A DNA stretch of 39,999 nucleotides from Spirochaetales bacterium (GTDB lineage Bacteria; Spirochaetota; Spirochaetia; DSM-27196; PWMO01), in NCBI GenBank assembly GCA_007123465.1, contig SKLB01000228.1, positions 1-39,999 of the forward strand, read 5' to 3'. Of this stretch, positions 8,474-17,072 are shown piece after piece. Numbering within the stretch: position 1 is the first letter of the stretch; the number at the start of each line of letters is the position of its first letter. The notes below the pieces were generated by a model. The model saw only the letters and a list, made by a program, of their open reading frames with translations. It was not told the DNA's origin and made no database searches. The translations under genes and the position numbers were made by a program.

Positions 8474-10195
8474 ATGGAATCATCAGCTGCGCAGCACGCC
8501 CAACCGCCGGTACGCGTGCTGAGCGAACAGGTCGCGCGCAAGATCGCCGCCGGTGAGGTAATCGACCGGCCATACTCGGTTGTGCGGGAACTCATTGACA
8601 ACGCGCTCGATGCGCAGGCGGACTCTGTTGACATCTGGCTCGAGGATGGAGGACGCAGCCGGCTGCAGGTAGTCGACAACGGGGTTGGCATGGACGCCGC
8701 GGACGTAGAGCTGTGCTGCCGGCCCCACGCGACCAGCAAGATCGAAAACGAGACCGACCTCGAAAATGTCTCCAGCCTGGGGTTTCGCGGTGAGGCACTT
8801 TCCAGTATCGCCACGGTGGCGCGCCTGGAGATCAGAAGCAGCCGGACTGCTGCCGAGCCCGGACGGCAGCTGGTGGTACACGGCGGTGAAGTCATCAGCC
8901 TGGAGCCGTGCCAGCCACTAAGCGGAACATCGGTCACCGTGGAGGACCTGTTCTATTCTCTACCGGGGCGGCGCAAGTTCTTGAAGCGAGCGTCCGCTGA
9001 AACTACCATGTGCCGCAACGTTCTGATAGACAAGGCGCTAGCCTTCCCGGAAGTTGCATTCCGGCTATTCGTCGACGGAGAGCTCAAGCTGTTTCTGCCA
9101 CCGCAGGAGAGTGAGCAGCGCGTGCTCTCGTGCTATCCGGAGATCGGCGACCGCAAACTACTGTCTACCGTCAAAGGCAGCGACGACGGTTTCTCCATCG
9201 AGGCCGTAACCACCGGCAGCTCGATGCTGCGCCGCGACCGCAAGCTGATGCAGGTATTTGTCAACCGGCGGCGCGTCTGGGAGTACGCTCTGGTACAGGC
9301 AATGCAGTACGCCTTCGAAGCGGTGGCCCCCGGAGGCAGCTATCCGATCTGTTTTCTGTTTGTGCGCTGTGAGCCGCGGTTGGTTGACTTCAACATTCAC
9401 CCGGCAAAACGCGAGGTGCGTTTTCGCAATCTGGCCCAGATTCACCGCCGCAGCGTGGAGACTCTTTCGGGGTTTCTGCGCGCCGCAATCATCCAGCAGA
9501 GCGGACCGGCGCAGCGCAGCCGGGAGGTGCCACCTCAGACGCCGTATCTCGCGGAGCATTTGTTCAGCGGTAACCGCGTAGCAGAGCCTGCGCCATTGTT
9601 CAACGATACCGAAGCACACCAGAGCTCATTTTCCAGCGCCGGCGCCGGCGGCGCTGCCGACCACTTCCGCTACGTAGGGCAACTCTTCGACCTGTTTCTG
9701 CTGGCAAGTCGGAAAGATAGCCTCTACATCGTGGACCAACACGCCGGCCATGAGCGAATTCTCTACGACCGCTTCCGCAGCGACCGCAGCCGCCAGGAGT
9801 TACTCGTGCCGCTGGTTATGGAGGTAAGCGACGAAGAGGAGCAGGTGTTGCTGACGCGGCTTGAGCAGATCGCCGACCTGGGGGTGAGACTGGAACGTTC
9901 GGGGCCCGGCCAATGGAGCGTAACCGCTGCCGCAACGGCCTTTCTTGAGCACCAGGAGGAGGTGGTCGAGACGATTCGGGAAATTGCACGCCACCCCCAG
10001 GAGATCAGCCACCGGTTCTACGCGCAGATGGCGTGTAAGGCTGCGGTCAAACAGGGCAACGCCCTCGATCCGCAGGCTGCTACTGACCTGCTGCGGCAGA
10101 TCTTTGCCCTTCCCGAACCGCGCTGCCCCCACGGCCGCCCGCTGTGGGCCGAGCTTTCGCGCGAGCAGCTCTACTCACTGGTTGGCCGCACCTGA
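8474..10195 (+). CDS. mutL: DNA mismatch repair protein MutL
   Basis: GHKL ATPase of methyl-independent mismatch repair, 573 residues. N-terminal motifs: ELIDNALDA with E39 and N43, DNGVGM at 68-73, and GFRGEAL at 103-109. The dimerisation/endonuclease C-domain carries DQHAGHERILYD (residues 421-432), the ACKAAVKQGNAL region and CPHGRP. The last two are found in endonuclease-type MutL and not in E. coli MutL. The classical metal motif DQHA(x)2E(x)4E has D432 in place of the final glutamate. The linker is short. GGAGG and AAGG precede the start. No mutS is present in the window. Confidence 0.96.
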   Translation: MESSAAQHAQPPVRVLSEQVARKIAAGEVIDRPYSVVRELIDNALDAQADSVDIWLEDGGRSRLQVVDNGVGMDAADVELCCRPHATSKIENETDLENVSSLGFRGEALSSIATVARLEIRSSRTAAEPGRQLVVHGGEVISLEPCQPLSGTSVTVEDLFYSLPGRRKFLKRASAETTMCRNVLIDKALAFPEVAFRLFVDGELKLFLPPQESEQRVLSCYPEIGDRKLLSTVKGSDDGFSIEAVTTGSSMLRRDRKLMQVFVNRRRVWEYALVQAMQYAFEAVAPGGSYPICFLFVRCEPRLVDFNIHPAKREVRFRNLAQIHRRSVETLSGFLRAAIIQQSGPAQRSREVPPQTPYLAEHLFSGNRVAEPAPLFNDTEAHQSSFSSAGAGGAADHFRYVGQLFDLFLLASRKDSLYIVDQHAGHERILYDRFRSDRSRQELLVPLVMEVSDEEEQVLLTRLEQIADLGVRLERSGPGQWSVTAAATAFLEHQEEVVETIREIARHPQEISHRFYAQMACKAAVKQGNALDPQAATDLLRQIFALPEPRCPHGRPLWAELSREQLYSLVGRT

Positions 10196-10218
10196 GATAC
10201 GCCGGCGCAGCTCAGGTG
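10189..10218. terminator. Inverted repeat spanning both stop codons of convergent mutL and trxB
   Basis: CACCTGAG and CTCAGGTG form a perfect 8-bp stem around a 14-base loop. The left arm contains the mutL TGA (10193-10195) and the right arm contains the trxB TGA complement (10212-10214). There is no U-tract on either side, so a bidirectional transcription barrier is only possible. Confidence 0.35.
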
Positions 10219-11162
10219 TTGAGAAACTCTTCGGCTTCCAGCGCAGCCATGCAGCCGCTGCCTGCAGCGGTAACCGCCTGGCGATAGCGCTTGTCCTGCA
10301 CGTCTCCGGCGGCAAAAACGCCCGCAACGCTGGTCGCCGTAGACTTACCTTCTGTAATCACGTATCCGGTCTCGTCGGTCATCAGCTGGCCTGCGAGAAA
10401 GCCCGTGTTGGGAAGGTGTCCGATTGCGTAAAAGAGTCCCTTTGCTTCCAGCGTTTCTTCCTCGCCGGTCTGGTTGTTCTTGATTCTGACGGCGTTCATC
10501 GCCTTATCGTCGCCAAGCACCTCTACCGCGTTGGTGTTCCAGCGAATCTCGATCTTCGCGTTATCGAACACGCGCTTCTGCATTGTCTTGGAAGCGCGCA
10601 GCTCATCGCGCCGTACCAGCATGGTAACGCGGCTGCCAAATTTGGTCAGGAAGGCGGCTTCCTCGCAGGCACTGTCGCCACCCCCAATTACCACCAGCGG
10701 CTGGTTACGGAAGATCGGCAACGCTCCGTCACAGACCGCACACGCCGACATACCGCGCTGCCAGTAGGTCTCTTCGCCGTCCAGTCCCAGGCGCTTGGCG
10801 GTTGCACCGGTGGCAATAATCAGCGCCTGAGCGCGATACTCGCTCCCGCCTTCGGTTGTGACTACAAAGGGATGCTGGGCGAGCGCTACCGAGGCAATGG
10901 TCTCGGTCTTGATGCTGCAGCCGTAGTTCAGCGACTGCTGCCGCATGCGATCCATCAGTTCCGGGCCGCCGATTCCATCGGCGAAGCCGGGATAGTTCTC
11001 TACGTCGGTGGTTGTGGTCAGCTGTCCACCGGCAGCCACGCCGGCGGCCATGAAGCCTTCAAACAGAAGAGGTTTCAGCTCGGCTCGGCCGGCGTAGATA
11101 GCCGCAGTGTGAGCGGCGGGCCCCGAGCCGATGATAATCAGTTTTTCAGTTGAATCGGACAT
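10212..11162 (-). CDS. trxB: Thioredoxin reductase
   Basis: NADPH:thioredoxin oxidoreductase, an FAD flavoenzyme of 316 residues in the bacterial low-molecular-weight class. The FAD-binding GSGPAAHTAA is at 12-21 and the redox-active pair C141-AV-C144 lies in CAVCDGA. An NADPH-binding GGGDSACEEA follows near residue 158, and the closing FAD motif GVFAAGDVQD is near the C-terminus. The start ATG is preceded by CGAGGAG at ideal spacing. The gene follows its own candidate promoter. It converges with mutL, with only 16 bases between the stop codons. No thioredoxin gene is adjacent. Confidence 0.97.
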   Translation of the reverse strand: MSDSTEKLIIIGSGPAAHTAAIYAGRAELKPLLFEGFMAAGVAAGGQLTTTTDVENYPGFADGIGGPELMDRMRQQSLNYGCSIKTETIASVALAQHPFVVTTEGGSEYRAQALIIATGATAKRLGLDGEETYWQRGMSACAVCDGALPIFRNQPLVVIGGGDSACEEAAFLTKFGSRVTMLVRRDELRASKTMQKRVFDNAKIEIRWNTNAVEVLGDDKAMNAVRIKNNQTGEEETLEAKGLFYAIGHLPNTGFLAGQLMTDETGYVITEGKSTATSVAGVFAAGDVQDKRYRQAVTAAGSGCMAALEAEEFLNT

Positions 11163-11200
11163 AATACTCCTCGGTTGAACGGAAGTCGAACTTCTGCTGA

Positions 11201-11229
11201 AAGGTACGCAGCCGCGCCGAGTTCGTCAA
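11201..11229 (-). promoter_or_regulatory. Candidate trxB promoter
   Basis: Reading the minus strand: TTGACG (11229-11224), a 17-base spacer, then TACCTT (11206-11201). It would place the transcript start about 30 bases before the trxB ATG. The -10 matches the consensus poorly. Confidence 0.3.
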
Positions 11230-11239
11230 CCGCGGGCAG

Positions 11240-13201
11240 TTACAGTCCGGCCAGCAGAGCTTCAACCTCGGCGCGCGCGGTGTACTGCGGGTTGCGATCG
11301 AGCAGCTGGCGCAGGATGCGTCGCGCATCGTCCTGCTCTTCCCTGGCAATCAGTACCTCGCCGAGCTTCTGATACGCCGGCCAGTACGATGCATCGATCT
11401 TGATCACCTCGTTGAGCGCCGACTGCGCCTCGGAAAAGCGGCGAGAACCGATGTAGGCCAACGCCAGGTTGTAGCGCATCAGGGTATCGTTGGGACGCTG
11501 CTGGATAGCGCGCCGGTAGTGGGTGATACTGTCGTCAAACATCTCTTTGTTGAGGTAGACGTTACCGAGGTTGTTATTGACCTCGACGCTGCTGGGCTCA
11601 ACTCTGTGCGCAGCCAGCAGGAAATCGAGCGCCTGATCGTGCATCTGCTGCTCGTCCAGAATGCGTCCCAACTCCACCATCGCACGCACGTACTCGCGGT
11701 TGCGCGAAATCGCCGCCGTATGCGCCTGCATCGCTTGGGTGACGTTGCCGCGCTGCTCCTGGATCTGTCCCAGAGTGTAGTAATACTCGGCTCGCTCCGA
11801 GTTCAGCTCTATAGCACGCTGGATGTTGCGGTAGGCCTGATCGGTCTTACCGAGGTCGAAGCGTACCAGCGCCAGATTATAATTGTTGGTGGCGTTGCTG
11901 GGCTGCAGCTCGTCGGCGCGTGCAAAGTGGCGCTCGGCGTCCTCGAAGCGCTCCTGACGGAAGAAGGCAGTTGCCAGTCGCGAATGGTACACCGCGGTGG
12001 TCGGATCGAGTTCAACCGCCTTCTGCAGTGGCGCGATAGCACGCGCGATCTCACCCTGATCAACCTGAATACTGCCGATACGATAGTGTGCGCGCGCGTC
12101 CTGAGGGTGCGTCTGCGCGGCAAACCGGAACGCCTCGAGAGCCCGGGTGTTGTCGCCCAGCTGCAGGTTGGTAATACCGAGATTATGATAGGCGTTCTCG
12201 TAGTAGGGGTCCAGGCGTACCGCGGCCTCGTAGGACTGACGCGCGTCGCGGAACTGCCGCGCGCGAAACTGCGCGTTACCGAGGGCAAAGAACACCGAAG
12301 CATCATCGGGATTGAGTCGCGCCGCGGAGCGAAAACTGCTGATCGCATCGTCAAACAGCTCGGTGTCGTGGTAGATTCTCCCCAGCGTGAAATGTGGTTC
12401 CCACAGTTCCCGGTCGCGTTGGATAGCGCGGTTGGCGTACTGTATCGCCTGGCGACGGCTGCCGGCATCACCGGGGTTCTGCTCGTAGAGCGCCCGGGCG
12501 GTGCGGGCCAGCGCCTTTGCGTGGTAGCGATCGGCAGCCGTATTATCCTGCAGATCGATCTCGAGCACCTCGCCGAAGGCACTGCGTGCCTCATTGAAGT
12601 TACGCCGCTGCAGAAAATCGTCACCTTCGCTGAGAAGCCTCTGAATCCGCTGTTCGCGTTCGCGTTCCTCGGCCGACAGACGCGCAAGCCGCTCTTCCTC
12701 GGCCTTACGGCGCGCCTCTTCTTCGGCCTGACGCCGCTGTTCATCGGCGCGCCGCTGCTGCTCCAGCTGCTGCGTTATTCGCTGCTCGGCCTCGCGCGCG
12801 CGCCGCTCGGCTTCGGCCTGCTGCGCCTGCAGCTCGCGCAACCGCGAGTCATCGGGCCGCGCAGCCAGTTCCTCTTCGAGCTGGCGCCGCCGTGCGGCTT
12901 CCTCCTCGGCAATACGCCGCTGTTCTTCGCGCCGTGCCACCAGAACCGCTTCCTTGAGCTCGTGCGCCTCTGAATCATCAGCGTCGGCAATCAGCAACTG
13001 ATCGATGATATCCAGCGCGCGCTGATACTCACCGCTGTCGTAATAGCCGCGTGCCAGCTGCAGCCGATTGGCGCGCAGCCGCTCGGCCTCACTCAATTCC
13101 GGCGCCACAGCGCCGCCACGCAGCAGAAAGAAGGCTGTTATCCCCAATGCCAACGCCAGAACTCCGCCGGCGATTATCAGTTTGCGTTTATCGTAGAACA
13201 C
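11240..13201 (-). CDS. Large membrane-anchored TPR protein with charged coiled coil
   Basis: Protein of 653 residues. One N-terminal membrane helix (IIAGGVLALALGITAFFLL, about 9-27) is followed by a first TPR-like pair (about 45-75). A long Glu/Arg/Ala-rich coiled coil follows (about 88-185, with repeated REAEQR- and RRADEQR-type heptads), then roughly a dozen TPR units to the C-terminus (NPDDASVFFALGNAQFRARQ, then ELNSERAEYYYTLGQIQEQR). It is probably a periplasmic or membrane-surface scaffold for protein assembly. Start GTG with GGAG about 10 bases upstream. The gene lies 30 bases downstream of a second TPR protein with the same composition, so they probably work together. The partner is unknown. 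Confidence 0.85.
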   Translation of the reverse strand: MFYDKRKLIIAGGVLALALGITAFFLLRGGAVAPELSEAERLRANRLQLARGYYDSGEYQRALDIIDQLLIADADDSEAHELKEAVLVARREEQRRIAEEEAARRRQLEEELAARPDDSRLRELQAQQAEAERRAREAEQRITQQLEQQRRADEQRRQAEEEARRKAEEERLARLSAEEREREQRIQRLLSEGDDFLQRRNFNEARSAFGEVLEIDLQDNTAADRYHAKALARTARALYEQNPGDAGSRRQAIQYANRAIQRDRELWEPHFTLGRIYHDTELFDDAISSFRSAARLNPDDASVFFALGNAQFRARQFRDARQSYEAAVRLDPYYENAYHNLGITNLQLGDNTRALEAFRFAAQTHPQDARAHYRIGSIQVDQGEIARAIAPLQKAVELDPTTAVYHSRLATAFFRQERFEDAERHFARADELQPSNATNNYNLALVRFDLGKTDQAYRNIQRAIELNSERAEYYYTLGQIQEQRGNVTQAMQAHTAAISRNREYVRAMVELGRILDEQQMHDQALDFLLAAHRVEPSSVEVNNNLGNVYLNKEMFDDSITHYRRAIQQRPNDTLMRYNLALAYIGSRRFSEAQSALNEVIKIDASYWPAYQKLGEVLIAREEQDDARRILRQLLDRNPQYTARAEVEALLAGL

Positions 13202-13231
13202 TCGTTAACTCTCCGGTTACTCGCGCAGTGA

Positions 13232-14059
13232 TCAGTCCGCTATATCGAACTCGTCTTCATATTCGTCGATGTCTTCGGCTCCACCGCCAAGACTGCGCGT
13301 CTCACCGCTGGAACCACCGAGCGATTCAAGTACCGAGTCCAGCAGAGCACGCCGACGCTGTTCCTCTTCCTCGCGCCGACGCTGTTCCTCGGCCCTGCGC
13401 CGCTCTTCGGCAACGCGCTGCTGCTCGGCCTCCTCGCGCGCACGCCGCTCCTGCTCCTCGATCCGTACACGCTCCTCTTCAATTATATCGCGCAGCAGCG
13501 ATATCATCCGGCGTATTTCGTCTCTTTGCGGCGTAGATGGTGCAAGCGTCAGGTAGACGGTGTAGTCGTCAACCGCACCGCTATACTGCTCGGTGCGCAC
13601 ACGCAGGTTTGCCCGATTGAGGTACGCTTCGGCCAGACTACCGTCACTGCGGATCGCCTGAGTATACATTTCACCAGCTAAATCCGGGCTGCCCGCGGCA
13701 AGGTAGTTGTTGCCCAGGTTGAAATAGATCAGTCCCCGATAAGTCCCGTCCACCTCGAGGCCCTTGCGCAGGATCTCCGCGGCACGCTCGTGACGTCCAA
13801 GTTGCTCGTAGACTATACCGAGATAGAGGTAGATGCGTTCATTCCGTGGCTGCTGCTCGAGCGCCGCTTCCAGAACCGCGGCAGCCTCTTCGGGTCTGTT
13901 CTGCATGTAGAGTTCTTCACCACGCTTCAGAAGCGGCGAGGCAGAAACCGTTGCGGACACGATCAGCAGCAAAATAGCGCCACAGGCGTATCGCCGCATC
14001 CGCCGGCAGGGGTGCCGGTTTGACAGTAGTCTGGAAACCTCGTATTGTTGTTCTGGCAT
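13232..14059 (-). CDS. Secreted TPR protein with acidic C-terminal coiled coil
   Basis: Protein of up to 275 residues. A hydrophobic secretion signal ends near SATVSASP, and about four TPR units follow (KRGEELYMQNRPEEAAAVLE onward). A Glu/Arg-rich coiled coil starts at about residue 185, and the C-terminus is acidic (EDIDEYEDEFDIAD). The coiled coil is encoded by imperfect DNA repeats; for example the 16-mer GCCGACGCTGTTCCTC occurs at 13351 and 13375. Two starts are possible: ATG 14059, which has an AGAGAG-type ribosome-binding site but gives a long n-region, and ATG 13999, which gives a textbook signal peptide but has no ribosome-binding site. It probably forms an operon with the larger TPR gene. 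Confidence 0.8.
   Translation of the reverse strand: MPEQQYEVSRLLSNRHPCRRMRRYACGAILLLIVSATVSASPLLKRGEELYMQNRPEEAAAVLEAALEQQPRNERIYLYLGIVYEQLGRHERAAEILRKGLEVDGTYRGLIYFNLGNNYLAAGSPDLAGEMYTQAIRSDGSLAEAYLNRANLRVRTEQYSGAVDDYTVYLTLAPSTPQRDEIRRMISLLRDIIEEERVRIEEQERRAREEAEQQRVAEERRRAEEQRRREEEEQRRRALLDSVLESLGGSSGETRSLGGGAEDIDEYEDEFDIAD
14020..14048 (+). promoter_or_regulatory. Promoter of the TPR-Mrr / phosphoesterase / ParB-like operon
   Basis: TTGACA (14020-14025), a 17-base spacer, TATTGT (14043-14048). The predicted transcript start near 14055 excludes the upstream in-frame TTG at 14045 and supports ATG 14090. The promoter overlaps the 5' end of the divergent TPR gene if that gene starts at 14059. 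Confidence 0.6.
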
Positions 14060-14089
14060 GTTCTACTCTCTTACACCAACGGTGCTGCC

Positions 14090-15445
14090 ATGGGCATAGT
14101 AGTCCTTATTATGATCCTCGGTGCGGCCGTGGGTTTGATTACCTTTTTTGTAGTCAGGTCCATCCTGGCTCCGAAGAAAGTAGCCGCCCTGCAAAACCTG
14201 ATCAAACAGGGAAAGACCACCCAGGCAATCCGGATTGCCAAAGCTATACTATCCAGGGACCCGCGCGACTCCGATGCCCACTATCTGTTGGGGCTGGCCT
14301 ACCAGGCCGAAAACAAAGCCGAACTGGCTCTGATGGAGTTCAAGTCTGTCAATGATATCGGCCAGTTCGATGGCGTTGTAAATGAAATACCCTTCAGAGA
14401 GAAGATAGCAGATCTTTACGCGAAATTCAATCAACCCGAAGAAGCGCTCAAGGAATACCTGGTTCTGATCCGCAAAGATCCACACAACGCCGAGTACTAC
14501 TATCGTGCCGGCCGGCTCTTTGAAGATCGCAACCGCTCGGAGAAAGCCGCGGCGCTCTACAAGAAGGCCGTTGAGCTGGATTCACGCCACTCACAGGCGT
14601 ACTCCGGCCTCGGATCGCTGCTGTTCCGCGCCAAGCGCCACGCAGAGGCCAAGGGCTACCTCGACTCTGCGGTACGGCTGGACGCAGAGAACTACCGCGC
14701 CTGGTTCTACATAGGCAAGATCCACAAGGAGTTCAAGGACCATACCGCCGCGATGTCGGCGTTTGAAAAGGCTTCCAAAGACCCCGAGCTCAAACTCAAA
14801 GCGCTGGTTGAACGCGGCAGTTCATTACTGGCGCTGGGAGACTACGATCGCGCCGGCGCGGAACTGGAGCGCGCGATCAAGCACTCCGAGAATGACTCGG
14901 CGCCCGAGACACTGTTTGCGCGCTATTTTCTGGCCGTTGCTTACGAGAAGACCCGCCGTATTGAGCCGGCGATCGAACAATGGGAGAAGGTCTACCAGAA
15001 GAAGCCCGGGTTTCGCGATGTGGCCGAAAAGCTCAGCCAGTACCAGGAAATGCGCCACGATGACCGCATCAAGGATTACCTCACCAGCAGTGCCGCGGAG
15101 TTCTGCGAGATCTGCCGTAAGCTCACCGCGGCAATGGGGCTTACCGCACGCGACGTATCCAATATGGACAACGGTTGCGAGATCGTGGCTATGGAGCCGC
15201 AGTCAAAATGGCGCAATACCCGCAACCTTCCGATTCTGATCCGCTTCCTGCGCGGAACCGAGGTTATCGACGAAGGCACGGTCCGCGTACTGCACGAGGA
15301 GATGAAAAAGCAGTCGGTCAACCGTGGCGCGCTGGTGTGCAGTTCCACGTTCTCGCGTACCGCGCAAGGATTCGCTGAGTCCCGTCCTATTGATCTGCAC
15401 AATAAGGACAGACTGCAGGAGTTTCTGGCGCACATTGAACTGTGA
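14090..15445 (+). CDS. TPR protein with C-terminal degenerate Mrr-like nuclease domain
   Basis: Protein of 451 residues. An N-terminal membrane helix (GIVVLIMILGAAVGLITFFVV) is followed by about seven TPR units (about 30-320). The C-terminal domain (about 335-451) ends in SVNRGALVCSSTFSRTAQGF, then AESRPIDLHNKDRLQEFL. This matches the tail of restriction-endonuclease-like Mrr_cat domains (a G-hhhh-TSs-F-t-A-x-x-A pattern, then hxLhd-x-x-xL). The nuclease core looks inactivated: GCEIVAME stands where the catalytic G-x-D is expected, and LIRFLRG where Q-x-K is expected. The membrane anchor also argues against a free nuclease. It leads a three-gene operon with a phosphoesterase 12 bases downstream. 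The Mrr assignment is by motif, not by search. Confidence 0.75.
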   Translation: MGIVVLIMILGAAVGLITFFVVRSILAPKKVAALQNLIKQGKTTQAIRIAKAILSRDPRDSDAHYLLGLAYQAENKAELALMEFKSVNDIGQFDGVVNEIPFREKIADLYAKFNQPEEALKEYLVLIRKDPHNAEYYYRAGRLFEDRNRSEKAAALYKKAVELDSRHSQAYSGLGSLLFRAKRHAEAKGYLDSAVRLDAENYRAWFYIGKIHKEFKDHTAAMSAFEKASKDPELKLKALVERGSSLLALGDYDRAGAELERAIKHSENDSAPETLFARYFLAVAYEKTRRIEPAIEQWEKVYQKKPGFRDVAEKLSQYQEMRHDDRIKDYLTSSAAEFCEICRKLTAAMGLTARDVSNMDNGCEIVAMEPQSKWRNTRNLPILIRFLRGTEVIDEGTVRVLHEEMKKQSVNRGALVCSSTFSRTAQGFAESRPIDLHNKDRLQEFLAHIEL

Positions 15446-15457
15446 GCCTGCACTGAG

Positions 15458-16156
15458 ATGAAGATCCTGTGCGTTTCAGATCACGTAGATCCGCTGGTCT
15501 ATAGCGCCAACGTTCGCGAACACTTCAGCGACGTTGACCTGGTCCTCAGCGCCGGCGACCTGCCGATGAACTACCTCGGTTTCCTTGCCAGCAGCTTCAA
15601 TACTCCGGTCCTGTTTGTGTTCGGCAATCACAACCTGTCGCACCTGGAGAACTTCCGCGGTCAATCCGCCCATGTAAGCGATATCGGGGATATCGACTTC
15701 CGCATAGCCAACACCTTTGGATCAACCCACGTTCACCGCAGAGTAGTGCGGACAAAGGGCATGCTGATTGCGGGCCTCGGCGGCAGTCTGCGCTATAATG
15801 CGGGAAAAAATCAGTTCAGCGAGCACGAGATGTACCGCCAGATTCTCGCTATGGTGCCGCGCCTGCTGTGGAACCGCCTGATTCATGGGCGCTACCTGGA
15901 CATCCTGCTGACGCACGCCTCACCATACGGTGTTCACGATAAGCCGGACCGCTGCCATACTGGTTTCCAGGCGTTCCGCTGGTTCATCAGGCGCTTCCAG
16001 CCGCGCTACCTGCTGCACGGGCACGTGCATCTGTACGATCTGAACGCCAGGCGCGTCACAGTGGTAGACGGCACCACGGTAATAAACGTCTACAGCCACT
16101 TTATTCTGGACACCGCCAACCCGCCACAGGAGCCAAGCAATGAGCAGTATCGTTGA
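15458..16156 (+). CDS. Calcineurin-like metallophosphoesterase
   Basis: Protein of 232 residues with the dimetal phosphoesterase signature in order: D-x-H-like SDHVD at about 7-11, GDLP at about 32, GNHN at about 53, THASPYG at about 150, and HGHVH at about 189. It belongs to the small cytosolic branch (YfcE/Rv0805-like fold), acting on phosphoesters such as nucleotides; the substrate is not readable. The start ATG has only a weak GAG upstream. Its 3' end overlaps the ParB-like gene by 17 bases, so the three genes from 14090 are translationally linked. Confidence 0.85.
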   Translation: MKILCVSDHVDPLVYSANVREHFSDVDLVLSAGDLPMNYLGFLASSFNTPVLFVFGNHNLSHLENFRGQSAHVSDIGDIDFRIANTFGSTHVHRRVVRTKGMLIAGLGGSLRYNAGKNQFSEHEMYRQILAMVPRLLWNRLIHGRYLDILLTHASPYGVHDKPDRCHTGFQAFRWFIRRFQPRYLLHGHVHLYDLNARRVTVVDGTTVINVYSHFILDTANPPQEPSNEQYR

Positions 16157-17072
16157 CCACGAAGCTCGCGAGGATTTCAACCGGGCGCGCCTGCACGAGA
16201 TCCTGCACCGCATCATGAACGCACTCTCGGCGCAGAATCAGGAACTGCTGTCACTGAACGAAGTCAAGCAGGTGCTCCGTCCGCGCGGCGAGACCTACCG
16301 CGGCATGCAGACTGTCGAAATATCTCAGATAGTCGGCAGCGAAGGACGCTACCGCGATTTCAGCAAGAGCTTTCTACCGCGCCACGACTACCTCAAACAC
16401 CGCTGGGTCAGTATCGACAAGGCCCACCTGCAGGACGTCATCCTGCCACCGGTGCGCCTCTACGAAATCGGCGGACTCTACTTTGTACGCGACGGAAACC
16501 ACCGCGTATCGGTAGCCAAGGCGCAGGGCGTTGGAGCCGTCGACGCCGAGGTCACATCGCTTTCATCGGCAATCACGCTGGATCCGCGTATGTCGCGCGA
16601 AGAGCTCACCCGCGCTGTCATCGCCTACGAGAAGTCGAAGTTCTACGAGCAGACACGCTTCGCGCGGTTGGTCCCCGACTACAACCTCGTCTTCACTGCA
16701 ACCGGCCGTTACGACGAAGTGCTGCAGCATATCCACGGTCACAAGTACTTTATCAACCAGGGTATCAGCGAGGAGATCCCGTTCGACAAGGCGCTGGTGT
16801 CGTGGTATCTCAATGTATTCCGGCCGGTAGTCGATACAATCGAGGCCGAACGAATCATGACTCGGTTTCCCGGCCGCACCCACGCTGATCTATACATGTG
16901 GATTGTGAAGCGCTGGCATCTTCTAAAAGACCGGTTTGGGGCCGATTATCCGGTAAGCGAAGTCACACGACAGATTTCGATGCGCTACGGCAAGACGCTG
17001 TGGCAACGTATCCGCTCATTCTTCGGCAAAGACAACCGTCAGCGTCGAATGGGTCCGGTTAACGAACCGTAG
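16140..17072 (+). CDS. ParB/sulfiredoxin-fold protein
   Basis: Protein of 310 residues. Residues about 100-130 contain LYFVRDGNHRVSVAKAQG, matching the ParB/Srx box (D-G-x-H-R-h-x-A) that binds nucleotides in ParB and sulfiredoxin families. There is no helix-turn-helix domain of the Spo0J/KorB type that I can see, and no parA is nearby, so a chromosome-segregation role is unlikely. The C-terminal half is rich in aromatic and basic residues and resembles proteins of unknown function in other spirochaetes. The start has AGGAG at good spacing. The 3' end overlaps the convergent lipoprotein gene by 34 bases. Confidence 0.75.
   Translation: MSSIVDHEAREDFNRARLHEILHRIMNALSAQNQELLSLNEVKQVLRPRGETYRGMQTVEISQIVGSEGRYRDFSKSFLPRHDYLKHRWVSIDKAHLQDVILPPVRLYEIGGLYFVRDGNHRVSVAKAQGVGAVDAEVTSLSSAITLDPRMSREELTRAVIAYEKSKFYEQTRFARLVPDYNLVFTATGRYDEVLQHIHGHKYFINQGISEEIPFDKALVSWYLNVFRPVVDTIEAERIMTRFPGRTHADLYMWIVKRWHLLKDRFGADYPVSEVTRQISMRYGKTLWQRIRSFFGKDNRQRRMGPVNEP

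Noticed and set aside
9945..11153. 402-codon plus-strand frame running across the mutL end and trxB
   Set aside because: It crosses two well-supported genes (MutL with CPHGRP, TrxB with CAVCDGA) and has no recognisable protein features.
11519..12973. 484-codon open frame on the plus strand opposite the large TPR gene
   Set aside because: It is the antisense shadow of a Glu/Arg/Ala-rich coiled-coil and TPR gene; codon usage is reversed, there is no ribosome-binding site and no domain pattern, while the minus-strand product has clear TPR repeats.
13351..13480. Short direct repeats in the coiled-coil region of the small TPR gene
   Set aside because: They simply encode Arg/Glu heptads of a coiled coil; spacing is whole codons and the units are imperfect, so they are neither CRISPR nor a mobile element repeat.
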